Origin: Combretum micranthum
Taxonomy: Eukaryota > Streptophyta > Magnoliopsida > Myrtales > Combretaceae
Length of the DNA stretch: 64,000 bases
Direction: 5' to 3'
Assembly (NCBI GenBank): GCA_024138025.1
Contig: JAMXBD010001106.1
Location: forward strand, 418,754 to 482,753
Made by a program: the position numbers and the translations under genes. Below are positions 1 to 11,437 of this stretch, in pieces (position 1 is the stretch's first letter; every line of letters starts with the position of its first letter). The notes under the pieces were generated by a model that did no database searches, had not been told where the DNA came from, and saw nothing but the letters and a program-made list of their open reading frames with translations.

Positions 1-475
1 TGAATCAAAATAGCAATAAAATCTTGTAGCACATCAAATGTGCGCATGTGGAGTACTAATCCCAAACATTTTCCTTCCCCTCAACCCAAAAATATCAACA
101 TGTCGCGGAACAAGAATTGTCTATCACAAACAAAGCCACAACATCGGGACAAATGCATAAACAATTAAAGCCAGATTATGTTTGCCATGCGAGGCAAACA
201 GAAGCAGTTCCTATGGCTACCATGGTATCAACAATCAACTATACAGTTGCTATTCCACATAAATTTAATCCAATCATAACAACTAAAAACCTAAACCAAG
301 CATCCCTTGCAATGCAACTCACACGTGGCACTAACACAAAACCCTAACCCTGGAATTGAAAAATCAAGCACCGAATTAATAACCTAAGAGATACATAAAG
401 CTTACGCAACCAAAGAAGAAAACATAAAAACACATCAAAACACAAAAAGATGCAAGATTAGTGCAAAGACCAAAC
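1..475 (-). other. First coding intron (partial) of the Dr1-like gene
   Basis: On the minus strand a GT donor lies at 475-474 directly after the coding exon at 530-476. I could not find the next exon (histone-fold region) in 1-475, so this is intron running off the left edge. A small plus-strand ORF at 117-347 inside it has no recognisable domain and is probably chance. Confidence 0.6.
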
Positions 476-530
476 CTTTTGGAAGCGAAGCATCTTCCTT
501 TGACTTTCCTACAATATCCATCGGTTCCAT
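476..530 (-). CDS. DR1: First coding exon of a Dr1 / NC2-beta homologue (NF-YB12/13 type), partial
   Basis: Reading leftwards from an ATG at 530-528 gives MEPMDIVGKSKEDASLPK, then one G of the next codon, then a GT donor. This matches the N-terminus of plant Dr1 (NC2 beta; Arabidopsis NF-YB12/NF-YB13), where the next residues are Ala-Thr and the split phase-1 codon fits Ala. Dr1 pairs with DRAP1/NC2 alpha through a histone fold and represses TBP-dependent transcription in the nucleus. Only 18 codons plus one base are in the window; the histone fold is off the left edge. The exon is intact, and it is the only host protein-coding sequence I can name here. Recognition rests on one short exon, but the match, the splice phase and the UTR structure agree. 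Confidence 0.82.
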
Positions 531-860
531 CTCGAACTAATCACTAATAAATATAATTACCAAAGCTATCTGCAGAAGAACACAAACAGATTGTAAAATC
601 CGCTGAAAAACCCTAACATAAACAAAACTTATTGAAAAGTATCAAAAATCGAAATATTGAAAAATAAATTGTTTCACTTACAGATTAACACTAAAACGAC
701 GACACAAGAATGATGAATCGAACAGCGAGATGGATCGAGCAAAAGAATCCAAGGGGTTGTCGAAGAAGAAGAAGAGAAGACGAGAGGTCATGTTCGATGA
801 TTTTATCCAACGGTTATTGTATAGGGAGGCATACGTGTGCTCGATTGCAGGTGATCGCAG
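531..860 (-). other. 5' UTR of the Dr1-like gene with a UTR intron (about 681-570)
   Basis: Upstream of the ATG on minus there is a strong acceptor: a T-rich tract ending TTCTTCTGCAG with AG at 571-570. Further upstream is a consensus donor CT|GTAAGT at 681-676. They bound a UTR intron of about 112 bp. The inferred first exon (about 682-860) is CT-rich (CTTCTCTTCTTCTTCTTC), as plant leaders often are. The transcription start is not visible. Small ORFs on both strands here (678-863 minus, 710-925 and 730-1020 plus) look like by-products of this GC-richer leader. Confidence 0.6.
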
Positions 861-1020
861 CAAATTGTTCTCATCTAAAGCTTGGATGTTGGACCTATCC
901 CACGCGCTGTGGTACGCGTGGATAGAGTTTCAGAAGCCGATAGGACAGGTGGAGAAAAAGTGCAACTTACGCGCGATGAAGAAAGTGGCGCATAATCAAG
1001 TTTTCGAATTCGTGAGTTGA
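861..1020 (-). promoter_or_regulatory. Likely promoter-proximal region of the Dr1-like gene
   Basis: This stretch is clearly less AT-rich than the DNA to its right and holds ACGT/CGCG cores (CACACGT, CCACGCGT, GCGCGTGG read on minus). No convincing TATA box is seen, which would suit a TATA-less housekeeping promoter. The assignment rests on position and composition only. Confidence 0.4.
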
Positions 1021-2640
1021 TTTTGTTTTAATATTTTATGGGCTTTTTCAATATTAATTTCAATTCTAGAGTGTGACCCGGGCTATGACTTTAGACCCGG
1101 TCAGATAAAGGGTGAGATTAATATTAAAATAAAAAATTAAAGTAAAGGCAATGCTGATAGCCAATTGGCACAAACAGCATCAGGTACTTTTATTTTTATT
1201 TTTATTTTTATTTTTTTCAATCTGTTTTAAAAAGGGAGCCAAAAATTCCAACCCAACCTGATTCGACCCAAATTACAAGTATTGTTCTTTTGTTTTTTTT
1301 TAAGTTTATATTGAAAATAAATGTACCAACTTTTTTCTTTAGATAATTTTTTTTATAATTGCATGATTTTTAATTTTATAAATTACATTTTCCAGCTACC
1401 ATTATTTTCAAAATAATTATAACGAGCTAAAGATATAATAATTCATCCAAATTGCAGGTGTCTATACTAGCGTATGAAATAATTGAAATTTAAAAATATA
1501 TATAAAAACATTCTAACAGCTTTTTAATCATTGAACTTTAAAGCACACAAAAACTAAGTGCATGGATTTTAAAGATAAGTTTTAGTGGTAGATATAATAT
1601 TCAAAATATTCAAAAACTTTATCCCATCAATTTAAAAAATAATTAAAGTCGATCTATAGATGAGCGCAACAGCACAGTTGAACTTTTAAAAAAATTTTAT
1701 GGAGTATTGTATATGTGTTTTATGAATTTGTGTATGAAATGCGGCTACGGTTGAGAAAGGACCGTGTATGTATATGTGTATTACTGTTAATGTTTTGAAA
1801 TTTTTTTTTAAATTTTATTGGGTCAAGTCAGGTTTTATCAAGTTTATATAGTTGACCCGAAACCCGATCCCAAAATCATATAGGGTTTTAAGCGGGTCCG
1901 GTACCTTATAACGACTCACTCGGTTGCATCCCTAATATATATAGGGAACCCGATTCGCCCAAACCGATAAATACCCTATAGGGTTTGGGATAGGTTTTGA
2001 GATCAATCATAAAACACTATAGGGTTTTGAGCTGGGTTTTGGGATAAGCATAAAACCCGTTGAGAAACCCGATATATAAATATATATTATATTTAGCCTC
2101 AGTCTCTTAAATTAACTAGCTATGCTCCATTAATTGTAAAGCTAATATTTTCTTTTTTCATTAAATCATTTAGAAAAAGTAAAAAACCCTAGGACAGTAG
2201 ACCAATAATCTATAGTCTCCACTTTCAGTCTTAGTCTTGGCTCACTCTCCTCAAATTCAAGCCTCTCACTCCCATTGCCGCTCTATTTTATTCAATGATT
2301 TTCTTCCCAAAAAAAGGTTGGGATTTTATAAAGAGGATTGCATAAGTAATGATAAGAGTTTTTTTCTTAGCCTGTAAAATGGGAACGGATTAGAAATAGA
2401 ACAAGATGAAAAAAAAAACATTTATAATGATGTTTTTAAATATCCTATTGTGTAATGATTGTAATTTTATATCGGGTTCGAGTACCCTATAGGGTTTATC
2501 TAGTGGGTTTTGGGTTCATGGGCAAAAACCCTATAGGATTTTGAGACAGGTTTTGGAAATCCTATCAAGTATTGGGTTCGGGTTCGGGTTCGAGTTCGGG
2601 TTTTAAGTATACCTGTCCCGGTTGCATTCCTAGTCACTTC
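1021..2640. repeat. AT-rich intergenic DNA with CCCTATAGGG palindromes and hAT-like ends
   Basis: No gene is seen. There is a T-rich (TTTTTA)n run at about 1187-1218. Between 1,810 and 2,640 the sequence repeats variants of the palindrome ACCCTATAGGGTTT and strings of GGGTTCGGGTTCGGG. Two places, about 1921-1934 and 2618-2631, end in GGTTGCATYCCTA, which resembles the terminus of plant non-autonomous hAT elements. Matching left ends and target duplications were not found, so these are treated as element fragments. Confidence 0.4.
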
Positions 2641-3199
2641 AACAGTTAAGTTAGAATGCATATCAAATATCTAAAGGATAATTAAAGAGTACAAAAGTTA
2701 TCGACTCGATATACTTAACTTCTAGAGTGCATGGAGTAATATTTATAACATCCGAAATCCTAATAGTTGAAGGCATCATAGGGAGCATGAAATAGTGGGG
2801 TTGCAGAGTTAGAAGTGGTTATTTAGGATGCAAGAGTTAAGCCACAAATCCATGTATACTCATTCCCTCTAATAAAGCTAGTGGTTGTTATGGAGAGTGT
2901 GCTTGACTCGAGAGGATGACCTACTGAGTCAAGAGAAAATTGACACTTTAAAGTTCAAGATATGTCAGACTAGGTTGGATTTGTGCCCAATAGGTCAAAT
3001 TGAGCCTAAGGACCCCAGGTCCCATAATTTTACTCACTAGCATTGAAAATAGTCTAGATACCAATGATATGAAATTAAAATCAGTTAAATCCACTTGAAG
3101 TCATGTGGAGCCTAGACCGCTAAACTTATAGCAAATTCTAATTTTGCCCCAAATCTTGAACCTCAGTATCAAAATAATGTAAATTAGGGTTTGATTTTA
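2641..3199. other. AT-rich stretch, nothing recognisable
   Basis: No ORF, RNA gene or clear repeat stands out. It may include the 5' part of the Tat-type LTR that follows, whose left end I could not place. Confidence 0.3.
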
Positions 3200-3948
3200 T
3201 TTTTGGATGAAAATTTTATAAGAAAATTTAAATAATGCACTTTGAGGCTTAAAATTTGCATAATCACAATCTGTTTTCAACTCAAACTTCTTGGGTCAAA
3301 GCCTAAAATTAATGGATTTCTAGGCCTAATACTAACACTTATAGAGCCCACTCTATGAAGGCCCTAGAAACAAACGCTCCCCAATATTAGAAAAGGACTC
3401 ACAATCGACCTTGGATCACCTAGGCAATGTATATCCATGACTTAGATCTCGACCTCATATATAGAAGTTAAAAGTAGTGAGGTCATATCAGTCTCGACCC
3501 CTGACCTTAATGGGGGGCTCATAGTGACCTAACAACTTAATCTCCTTGATATTCACACCTCATCCGCCCACCTACTTGTACCGACATATTTGTGCCATAA
3601 TACTAACACAAGCACGATCTATGCCTAGCACTATTGTGCCCTTCGAATCTGGTTAATTAACAACTCAAAGGGAATCTACCACGTAGAGTTTGCTATGGCC
3701 ACCTCTTATGAGGAATCACTCGAATCCTCAAGACAAGTAAGCTCTCAATTTTATTAAAGGATAGTTAGTATCTCATATTTTCCATGAATCCACAACTAAC
3801 TTAAGCATCGGAGTGGCCACGCCAGACAATCCCCCCCGCATACTACTAACCGAGTTCTCTGTGTTCAAAGATTCTAGATGCCCCTGTACCCCCATCTTCC
3901 GTGTAGGGAGAAGGAAAACTTTACTAGTAAATCCAGCACCTACAATAC
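3200..3948 (+). repeat. Tat-lineage gypsy 5' LTR (3' portion; left end unresolved)
   Basis: At about 3,796-3,813 the phrase CTAACTTAAGCATCGGAG appears, a near-invariant signature close to the end of Tat-lineage LTRs in many plants. It is followed about 140 bp later by a primer-binding-site-like sequence, then by gag and pol remnants in the same orientation. An ORF at 3813-4001 lies across the LTR end and is not considered real. Confidence 0.55.
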
Positions 3949-3967
3949 ATAGAGTCGTCTATGGGAA
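3949..3967 (+). other. Degenerate primer binding site of the Tat element
   Basis: ATAGAGTCGTCTATGGGAA matches the Tat-type PBS TTGGCGCCGTCTGTGGGAA at 14 of 19 positions, including an unbroken CGTCT and TGGGAA. It lies directly before the decayed gag region. Confidence 0.55.
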
Positions 3968-4079
3968 GCACAACTTCTCTTTTGTAAAATCCTTAGTCTA
4001 AAACACTAACCACATCCTCCTTATTATTTTCCATTCCTACTCTAGATGGAAAAACCGCCTAGAGGGATAGGACAACCGG

Positions 4080-6520
4080 AGGGTAGCAACTAACTTGCCG
4101 CCATGGTTGCTATAATAAAGCAACAACAATCAACCTTCCAAGCTCCGAGAAGGGTTAAGCCCTTCGATCAAAGACACGTTATGGAGTTGGAAGACCTATG
4201 CTAGTAACTCGCACGCTGAAACTTGGAATGCCAAAACACCAATGCTCAACTCCTACAAAGGATTATTAACCTCGAGAAAGCTAGGATTGCATGAGCTAAT
4301 AAGGGAGACAACAAGTCCCCCAGCCCACAATCACAAAGGTCCAAGGAGACCACTTAGATAGAACGGTAGGCGATCCCCTATCCTACCTCAAACTCAAGTC
4401 TCCTCCAATAGACACTCCGTAACCTCCTGGCGCGTCCCATGCAACTGTCAAAGGGCTGCCCATTCACCTAACTAGACTTGGGCTGCATCCACCACTTCCA
4501 GAAGACCCTAAGCTTCCTAAAGCTTAGAGCGAGAAGCTTCATAATGATCACCAGGATTAGGATTGTAAATGAGTCAAGTTGTTCATGAGCTTCTTGAGCT
4601 TGATTAGTAAACGAACCAAGCTCAAGCTTAAATTGAAGCTCGTATATCTAAACAAGTCAAGCTCAAACTTTGACTTAGGCTTACATGTAGGCTCATTAAT
4701 AAGCGCGTTAGCAGATTTGTAAATTTTTCATGCATGATATATTGTATATAATTACATGATTAAAACAACAAAAAACTAACTTCTATTTGATATTTATGTA
4801 TATATATTTATAACAACACTTATATATTATATTTTGGTTTGGCAAAAATGGAAAACAAACAATCTAAATGAGTTAAGCTTGAGCTTAAATTTTAGGCTCG
4901 ATAAAAAGCTTGGCTCGGCTTGAGCTTGTTTCATAAACAAGCCAAGCTCAACCTTAAACTAAAGCTTGTTTAGCTAAATAAGCTAAGCTTGAGCTTAAAT
5001 TTCAGGTTTGATAAAAAGTTTAGCTCGAGCTTAAGCTCAAGCTTAGTAAATTTTAAATAAGTCAAGCATGAATCATTAAAAAATTAGCTTGGCTCAATTC
5101 CATTTGGCTTGTTTGCATCTCTAGCCAAGATGATGATTACCCCTGTTCATTGCGTGCATGCCTTGGCTTAACAAGAGTTCACGAAGGCAACCCACATAGA
5201 AGCTTCCTAGCTATAGCTACAATACACCCACCTACCCTGGCAGAAGTCTACCAAATGATATAGAAACTTACTAACCTGAAGGATAACTTGTAAGGTCCAC
5301 CAACACAATAGGTGACTGCAACTAAGTTGCCCTTCATTGTGGCCATCTATTTTACAATGTTGATTACCAGGTCCAGGATCCCACATCTTAAGACCTATGA
5401 TGGAACAATCAACCCCAAAGACCATCTAGACCAATTCCAGTCCATTATGATGCTATACAGTTCCTTAATGCCATATGGTGCAAGATGTTCCTAACAACCC
5501 TTCAAGGAGCAACCAAAACTTAGTTCAACAAGTTGTCCAAAGGAACAATTACCTTATTCACATGTTCAACGAACTATTTTTATCTCACTTCATGTCCAAC
5601 AATTTTCTAGAGAAGAATGCCTCATACTTGTACATTGTTAATCAAAAACCAGATGAGCCCTTGTAAAACTAGTTGTTGGTTTAACAAAGCGTGCCTAAAC
5701 ATCCTAAACCTTAACTAAGGAGTGGAGTTGGAGGCTATCAAACAAGGAGTACTTGTTGAGAGATTCTTTTTCAACTCTATCTATAAATGTTGGCTCACTA
5801 AGAAAAGGAGAAAGCCTAAAAGTACATCCGATAGGAGGACACCAAAAATGCAAAGAAGGAGACTGAGGTTAGGTCCAAGCCCACCTTCAACGACACTAGT
5901 TGTTATAAGGACAAGAGGCAACCCAGATCAACACAACATGAGTAGAAGCTCCATTGACCACAACAAAGACTAAGGACGCAAACCAATGAAGCTTTACCTA
6001 TTGTATAACAAGTTTAAGCCCTGAAAAAGTCTTACCATGATGCGTATCTCGAGGTTAAAAGCCAAGGAATCATCCCTTCCCACCATCCATGAAGCTAAAC
6101 ATGAGGTAAAAAGATTCAAGTGAGTATTGCAAAGACCATCGTGAGCTCAGACATGATATGTCTGACTACTAACAACTCAAAAATGTCACCAAGGACGTCG
6201 TCCAATGAGGTTACCTAAAACGGTATGTCGACTACGACAAGCATATTCTAATAAACTTGCTCAAAAGAGGTGGATTGAAGACGCCAGTGAAGGGAGAGAG
6301 CCAACAAGAGGATGGAAGGACCATTAATGAGTCGAGAGAGACAGGGAAAGCCCTAGAGAGATAAACACTATAGTGGAAAGACCACACCCTCAAGCTTACT
6401 AGGCAACTCCTCAGCTTTGCCTTAAAGGGGGGAGAAGAAGTCGTGAGCCTTGAGCCAAAGAGGAGGAAAATCAGCAACTTCATGTCATTCTCTAATGATG
6501 AGCTCGAGGGCATTTAAACT
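4080..6520 (+). pseudogene. Tat-lineage gag, decayed
   Basis: Translation in several frames gives scraps of a Tat-type Gag. At 5,340-5,490 a segment reads with RIPHLKTYDGTINPKDHLDQ, which fits the family pattern 'P-x-YDG-x-x-DP-x-DHL' at the start of the capsid-like domain. The segment at 5,475-5,970 (with QGVLVERFF) fits the later part of that domain. The 6,040-6,510 stretch is purine-rich and charged, as in the Gag C-terminal linker. Stops and frameshifts are frequent, so it is non-functional. A hAT-like insertion at 4558-5123 splits the region upstream of the capsid-like part. Confidence 0.65.
4558..5123. mobile_element. Non-autonomous hAT-like element (566 bp)
   Basis: The left end TAGGATTGTAAATGAGTCAA and the right end, read inward on the other strand as TAGAGATGCAAACAAGCCAA, are imperfect terminal inverted repeats. 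They are flanked by 8-bp imperfect duplications, ACCAGGAT (4550-4557) and GCCAAGAT (5124-5131; 6 of 8 match). An 8-bp duplication and this kind of terminus are typical of hAT. The interior is built of short AAGCTTGAGCTTAAA / GAGCTTGTTT words in both orientations and can form long hairpins. No transposase is encoded, so it would have moved only with help from an autonomous element. Confidence 0.75.
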
Positions 6521-6569
6521 CTACATCAGGATGCGCTAGTAATCTTGGCCTATATCTTGGGCTAGAAAA

Positions 6570-8215
6570 TTAGAAGAGCAATGGTAAACACTAGTAGCAG
6601 CATCGACATCTTGTTCAACCATGCATACGAAAAGATGAAACATCAACTAAAAGTAAAGTAAAGGCTCCATGACCACGTGCTGTATAGTTTTGACAACAAA
6701 CTAACCATGCCTTAGGGGATCAGCACCTTACCTCTCGAGCTTAAGGATGAAGGATACTTCATAACTTGTCAAGTCGACTTCCTTGTGGTTGACTGTCACT
6801 CCTTATATAATGTAATCCTCAAGAGAGCAACTCAATCAGCTTTTGGGATAGTGATATCACAACCACACTTAAAGATCAAGTCTCTAACCTCCACTAGAGT
6901 GGTAATATGTAAAGGAGATCAAGAATAATCGTGCAAGCTATACCTCAAAGCTTTAAAGGAGATCAAGTATGTGTAGTGAACTTGGAATTTGAAGATAAGG
7001 TTGAAGGAATGAATGACCCAACTAAATAGACGGAAGAGATTGTTGACAACTCGAGCGCACGATTCAAGTTAGGACCTCCATGCCCTTAACCTTAAGGAGC
7101 AGTTGAATGTGTTCTTACAAACGAATAAGATATCTTTGCATGGTTGCCTTCAAACATGTCAGGCATCAATCTGAACATAGTCACCCATTAACTAAGAGTG
7201 AACAAGACATAAGAGCCAATCCGCTAGAAAGTTAGACACTTCGCAGCCCAAAGCTAGGCCGCCATAGAGGAGAAAGTCCAAAAGCTCCTCTAAGCTAGTT
7301 TTATAAGAGGGGTAAAATACCCTACCTGGTTGGCTAATGTAGTACTGGTTAACAAAGCCAACGAGAAATGGCGTATATGTCTCAACTACACCAACCTCAA
7401 TAGAGCATGCCAGAAAGACTGCTTCCCCTTCCCACAATTAGATTAGCTTGTAGACAGCACCTTAGAACACGAGCTACTAAGTTTCATGGTTGCCTTCTCA
7501 AGGTATAACCAAATTAAGATGAACCTGGATAACGAGGTGCACACCTCATTCATCACCACGTTCGGAACTTACTGTAACAAGGTGATACCATTTGGACTAA
7601 AGAACATAAAAGCTACATTCCAAAGGTTGGTGACCAAGGTTTTCAAGCCATAAATAGGAAGAAACATGGAAGTGTAAATCGATGACATGATTGTTAAAAA
7701 TAAGAAGGAAATTGACCACCTTCAATATTTGCAAGAAACCTTTATTAGACTTTGCTTCTATAACATGAAGCTGAACCCCTAGAAAAACATCTTCGAAGCC
7801 ACTTCAAGCAAGTTCTTAGGATACATAGTCTCCTATCAAGGGATAGAGGCTCACCTAGAGAAGATCAAGGTGATAATAGACATGCAACCACCTACCTCCA
7901 TGAAGGAAGTCAAAAGATCGGCAACGTATGTAGCCACCCTAAGCAGGTTTTTATCATGAAGACCGGACAAGTGTTATGAGTTTTTCAAGATATTAAAGAA
8001 ATCAGATGAGTTTAAGTGGACTGACAAATGCCAACAAGCTTTCAAGGAATTGAAGAAGTTCTTGATGAATCCTCTTGTGTTGTCCACCCTAACATAATGA
8101 AGGATCTCTTTTTGTACTTAGCTATAACTAAGCACGCCTTCTCCTCGGTGCTCACTCGAGCTGATGGTAGATAGCACCGACATGTTGATAAGTATTAAAA
8201 GACCCTTATTATTCA
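6570..8215 (+). pseudogene. Tat-lineage protease, reverse transcriptase and start of RNase H, decayed
   Basis: Protease remnants lie at about 6,575-6,930 (SSIDILFNHAYEKM; then SLYNVILKRATQSAFG, the Tat counterpart of the SSYNxILGRP segment). RT covers about 7,130-8,090: TWLANVVLVNKANEKWRIC, a degenerate LNYTNLN motif, FGLKNIKATFQRLV, the catalytic YIDD box (degraded just upstream, at about 7,675-7,700) and KFLGYIVSYQGIEA. The segment FKWTDKCQQAFKELKKFL leads into RNase H, and similarity ends at about 8,213. Stops and shifts abound. The element stops abruptly where another LTR begins at about 8,219, so that later insertion or a deletion removed integrase and the 3' LTR. The family copies DNA from RNA in cytoplasmic particles; this copy cannot. 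Confidence 0.8.
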
Positions 8216-8218
8216 TAT

Positions 8219-9831
8219 TGTTTTGATATTATATCATATAAATCTTACGTGAATTATTAAAAGAAAAGGATACATATTTGGTTAAAATGTCAATTTTAGG
8301 AATAAAAGAAGATGCTGAGCATTACAAAGCTATTTGGATGAGCTAAGGCAGATTTCTTTAAAGATTTACAACATACATGACCTTTTCCGCACAAGCTATG
8401 CAGAATACCAGTTTAAAAGGTGAAACATGACCAACAAGTGATTTCAAAGTACACAAGAAGCTACACGAATCATGCGACATGCTTACGTAGAAGCTAGAGA
8501 ATGATTAGAAGCGTCAAGTCAATATACACAACCATCCTGCATAGGTAGTGCTCAAGGTCATGCAAACTTGAGTTTTTCATTGTTTCACTAATTAAATCTA
8601 ACATAGGCTTCATATAGGGCCGTACAGGATGGTCATGCAAAAGTTATTTTGCCTTTTTCTATAATAGCGGCCTTTACTTGTCAAAAAGGATGTACATCTT
8701 TATTCCTATGAACCTTAGAGAGAAAATTATGAGCTTCAAGAGAAGTGCTAGAGAATCATTGGACATCAAAAAACTTCATTAAGGGGATTTATTTTACATC
8801 ATGTTTACTTTCTATTCTTTTAGATTTCATGTTATGATAGTAAAATCCATGGAGAAGTAGATTTCTTTACCTTAAGTCCTGTGAAATCCTAGATCTATGT
8901 GGTAAATCTATTTGATTAATGAAAGTTTATGTTTTTGAGTCTATTCATATATTCCTTATTGTTCTTATGGTTAATTTGTGGCCAGAATTGATTACATGTT
9001 TGATTTCTTTTAGATTGAAAGAGATTTCATCTAATAGAATAAATCTACATGAATAAAGAGGTTTGAATGTGAATCTAGACATAGACTATATGAACTTTCT
9101 GCATAAAGATTAAATCTTTGTTAGGAATCTTGAACTCTAATGCAATTTTGTATGCATTTAATGATGAAAGACATTTCCACTAGATATATAGAGTTAGAAT
9201 TCAATTATCTTGAAAGAGAAATTGATGAAATTAGAGATTCCAATAGTTCAAGAACTTAAACAACCCATTATGTTATCCATGATGATGAGCCTCGTCACGC
9301 TCGTTACATTGCCCGTGATGACCCTTATCATGCCCATGATGGTTTAAAGCTTGAAGAAGAATTTTGATCTGAGAGGATCACAGCTCGTGTCATAGTCGTG
9401 ATCAATAAGGGGAACACATGTCCTGTTTTATGCATTTTTAAAATGCTAATTTCCTATTTTATTTGTTTATCTTTTATTTTTTCATGTTTTCCTTTACCCG
9501 ACTTATGAGAGTATATAAGGGTCCTTAGGATTATATTCTTAGAAGTTCGAACCTTTCTTTTATCGTTGAGTGAGATAAATTGCCTTATTGGCTTTCTTGG
9601 AATTATTTACAAAACCTTTTGAGTAATATTGATTTTTTCCTTTAGATTATTCTTTTGTTTTTTCTTTTGATCGTGTGTCATATCGATTGAGTGGAACAAA
9701 TAGTTTGATTCTTTTCTTGGTGCATCATGTTAAATGATAGATTGTAAATATCTTTTACTTTCTTGTTTTGTATTAATCAAAAACCCAAAGCATATATTAA
9801 ATCTTGTTAATTCCATCGTATAATTCTGACA
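8219..9831 (+). repeat. 5' LTR of a second gypsy element (element G), about 1.6 kb
   Basis: The stretch runs from TGTTTTGATATT to ATTCTGACA, giving TG...CA ends, and is followed 21 bp later by TTGGTATCAAAAC, a degraded initiator-Met primer site. A TATA-like GAGTATATAAGGG lies at about 9,507-9,519, placed as a U3/R promoter would be. The left end is set by where Tat similarity stops and could be off by some tens of bases. There is no coding potential inside. Confidence 0.5.
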
Positions 9832-9984
9832 TGGATCCCATCTGTATCATCTTGGTATCAAAACTTTGGTTTGCTATGCAATAAAGCAGTAAGATTTAAT
9901 TCTCATATCTTGTGAATTTATCATGGATGTGGTTTTGAGAGAGATTACTTGAAGAAGAAGGCAAGTTAGGGTTTTGTTTGAGAT
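9832..9984 (+). other. Primer-site and leader region of element G (left part)
   Basis: It contains TTGGTATCAAAAC at about 9,852 (compare the plant Met PBS TGGTATCAGAGC) and AT-rich leader. The copia insertion with TSD GAGAT interrupts it; the leader resumes at 14,054. Confidence 0.45.
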
Positions 9985-10205
9985 TGTGGAAAAATACATG
10001 TATTCTATTTTTAGATATTTCTTTGACCCATTAAATTGTTTGACCCATTAAATGAGCCATTAATGAGCCATTAAATGTTTGACTCATTAAATTAGGAGAT
10101 TTTGCTATTAGTTGCCTTTTTTATCCTTTAGACAACTTGTATATATTTGATTCATTGTAAACCTAAAAATAATATACAATAATTCTCTTTCAATGTTTTA
10201 CGACA
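9985..10205 (+). repeat. Copia 5' LTR
   Basis: 221 bp, TGTGGAAAAATAC ... TTTTACGACA. It contains tandem variants of TTTGACCCATTAAA / GAGCCATTAA at about 10,020-10,095. TATATTTG at about 10,141 is a possible TATA region. Confidence 0.93.
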
Positions 10206-10217
10206 TGGTATCAGAGC
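10206..10217 (+). other. Copia primer binding site (initiator tRNA-Met)
   Basis: TGGTATCAGAGC immediately follows the LTR. It complements the 3' end of plant initiator tRNA-Met, which primes minus-strand DNA synthesis in many plant LTR elements. Confidence 0.9.
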
Positions 10218-10443
10218 AATTCATCCTGGAGTGCTTTTGATTTTCTGCTTCCATTTTTTTCTTTGCTTCTTCTTTTTCAACCGGCCTTAATTGCTAGTGG
10301 TTTTCTTTTTATCCTTATACCTACGACTAGCTAGCCTTAATTGCTGGTATTTCTCCTCTATTTTTTTCTTCATAGGTGCTATAGAGCCAGCCTTAATTGC
10401 TTGTGTTGTTTAAATTTTTTTATTCTGATTTGTGCTAAGCGAC
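10218..10443 (+). other. Copia leader with CCTTAATTGCT repeats
   Basis: A pyrimidine-rich leader in which CCTTAATTGCTNGTG/GG recurs three times (about 10,284, 10,334, 10,391). Gag would be expected about here and is absent; no Gag zinc-knuckle motif is present. Confidence 0.6.
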
Positions 10444-11437
10444 ATGTCAGAAATTTGTTCTTTAGCATATTCAGGTGAGTTTTCACTTTCTATTGGATTA
10501 AATGTTTCGGATGCTACCTTTTCCACCTCTTGGATTATGGATTCAGGAGCCACCGACCACATGACTCACTCTTCTAAACATTTCTGCACATATACCCCGT
10601 GCCCAAGCAATAAGAAAATCGCCACTGCAGATGGCACCCTAGCAACAGTAGCTAGTATAGGAGATGTCTAAATCAACCCGTCCATAACCTTAAAAAATGT
10701 TCTTCATGTTCCTAAATTATTCACCAATCTTGTCTCTATACAGAAACTTACACAAGATTTACTTTGCAAAGTGATTTTTTACAATGATTATTGTGTATTT
10801 CAAGAAAAGAATTAGGGGAGGACGATTGGACTTGCTAAAGAACAGGATGGTCTCTATTGTCTTAAGGTGTCAATTGGATCGAACGGTTTCAAAAGCAGAT
10901 TACCTCACTCATTAATGTCTGAATCCATATTGTCGGTTGGGTCATCCATCTTTCAGAATTGTTAAAGTTCTATTCCCTTTATTATTTTCTAAACTTGATG
11001 TTGAGAGTCTTCATTGTGAGGTGTGTGAGCTTGCTAAACACAAGCGTATACCTTTTCCAATTAGTAATAAAAGAAGCACTTTTCCTTTTTATCTTGTCCA
11101 TACTGACATTTGGGGTCCCTCTATTATTCCCAATGTTTCTGGGGCACGATGGTTTGTGACTTTCATTGATGACTGTACTCGAGTCACTTGGGTTTTCTTA
11201 CTCAAACATAAATCCGATGTTAGTTCTGTGTTCCCTAAATTTGTTTCAATGATAAAAAATCAGTTTGGTGTGAGTATTAAACGATTAAGATCTGATAATG
11301 CTCGAGATTATTTTAATCAAATCCTCACTCCTTACTGTCAAAAAGAGGGAATAATTCATGAGTCTTCATGTGACAAAACACCACAACAAAATGGAGTGGC
11401 CGAGCGGAAAAATGGCCTTCTTTTAGATCAAACCTGA
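10444..11437 (+). pseudogene. Copia protease and integrase, disrupted
   Basis: Protease: SWIMDSGATDHMTHSSKHF with the catalytic DSGA at about 10,540. The frame then meets a stop at about 10,669 and another at about 10,814. Integrase: zinc-binding C-x2-C (CEVCELAKH) at about 11,018, then the core with VHTDIWGPS, FIDDCTRVTWVF, RSDNARDYF and PQQNGVAERKN, giving the D,D,E triad. A TGA at 11,435-11,437 interrupts what is normally one polyprotein frame, consistent with a single CGA-to-TGA change at the usual Thr-Arg-Ala. The family processes the polyprotein and inserts cDNA into the host chromosome. Confidence 0.88.

Noticed and set aside
678..863. Minus-strand 61-codon ORF in the leader
   Set aside because: It runs into the predicted UTR intron at 681 and has no family features; at most a leader ORF.
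710..1020. Plus-strand ORFs (about 70 and 96 codons) over the Dr1 leader
   Set aside because: They are antisense to the inferred 5' UTR and promoter, have no domain, and their Lys/Arg run is just the reverse complement of the CTTCTTCTT leader.
2570..2610. Telomere-like GGGTTCGGG repeats
   Set aside because: The plant telomere unit is TTTAGGG; these are irregular GGGTTC/GGGTTT words tied to CCCTATAGGG repeats.
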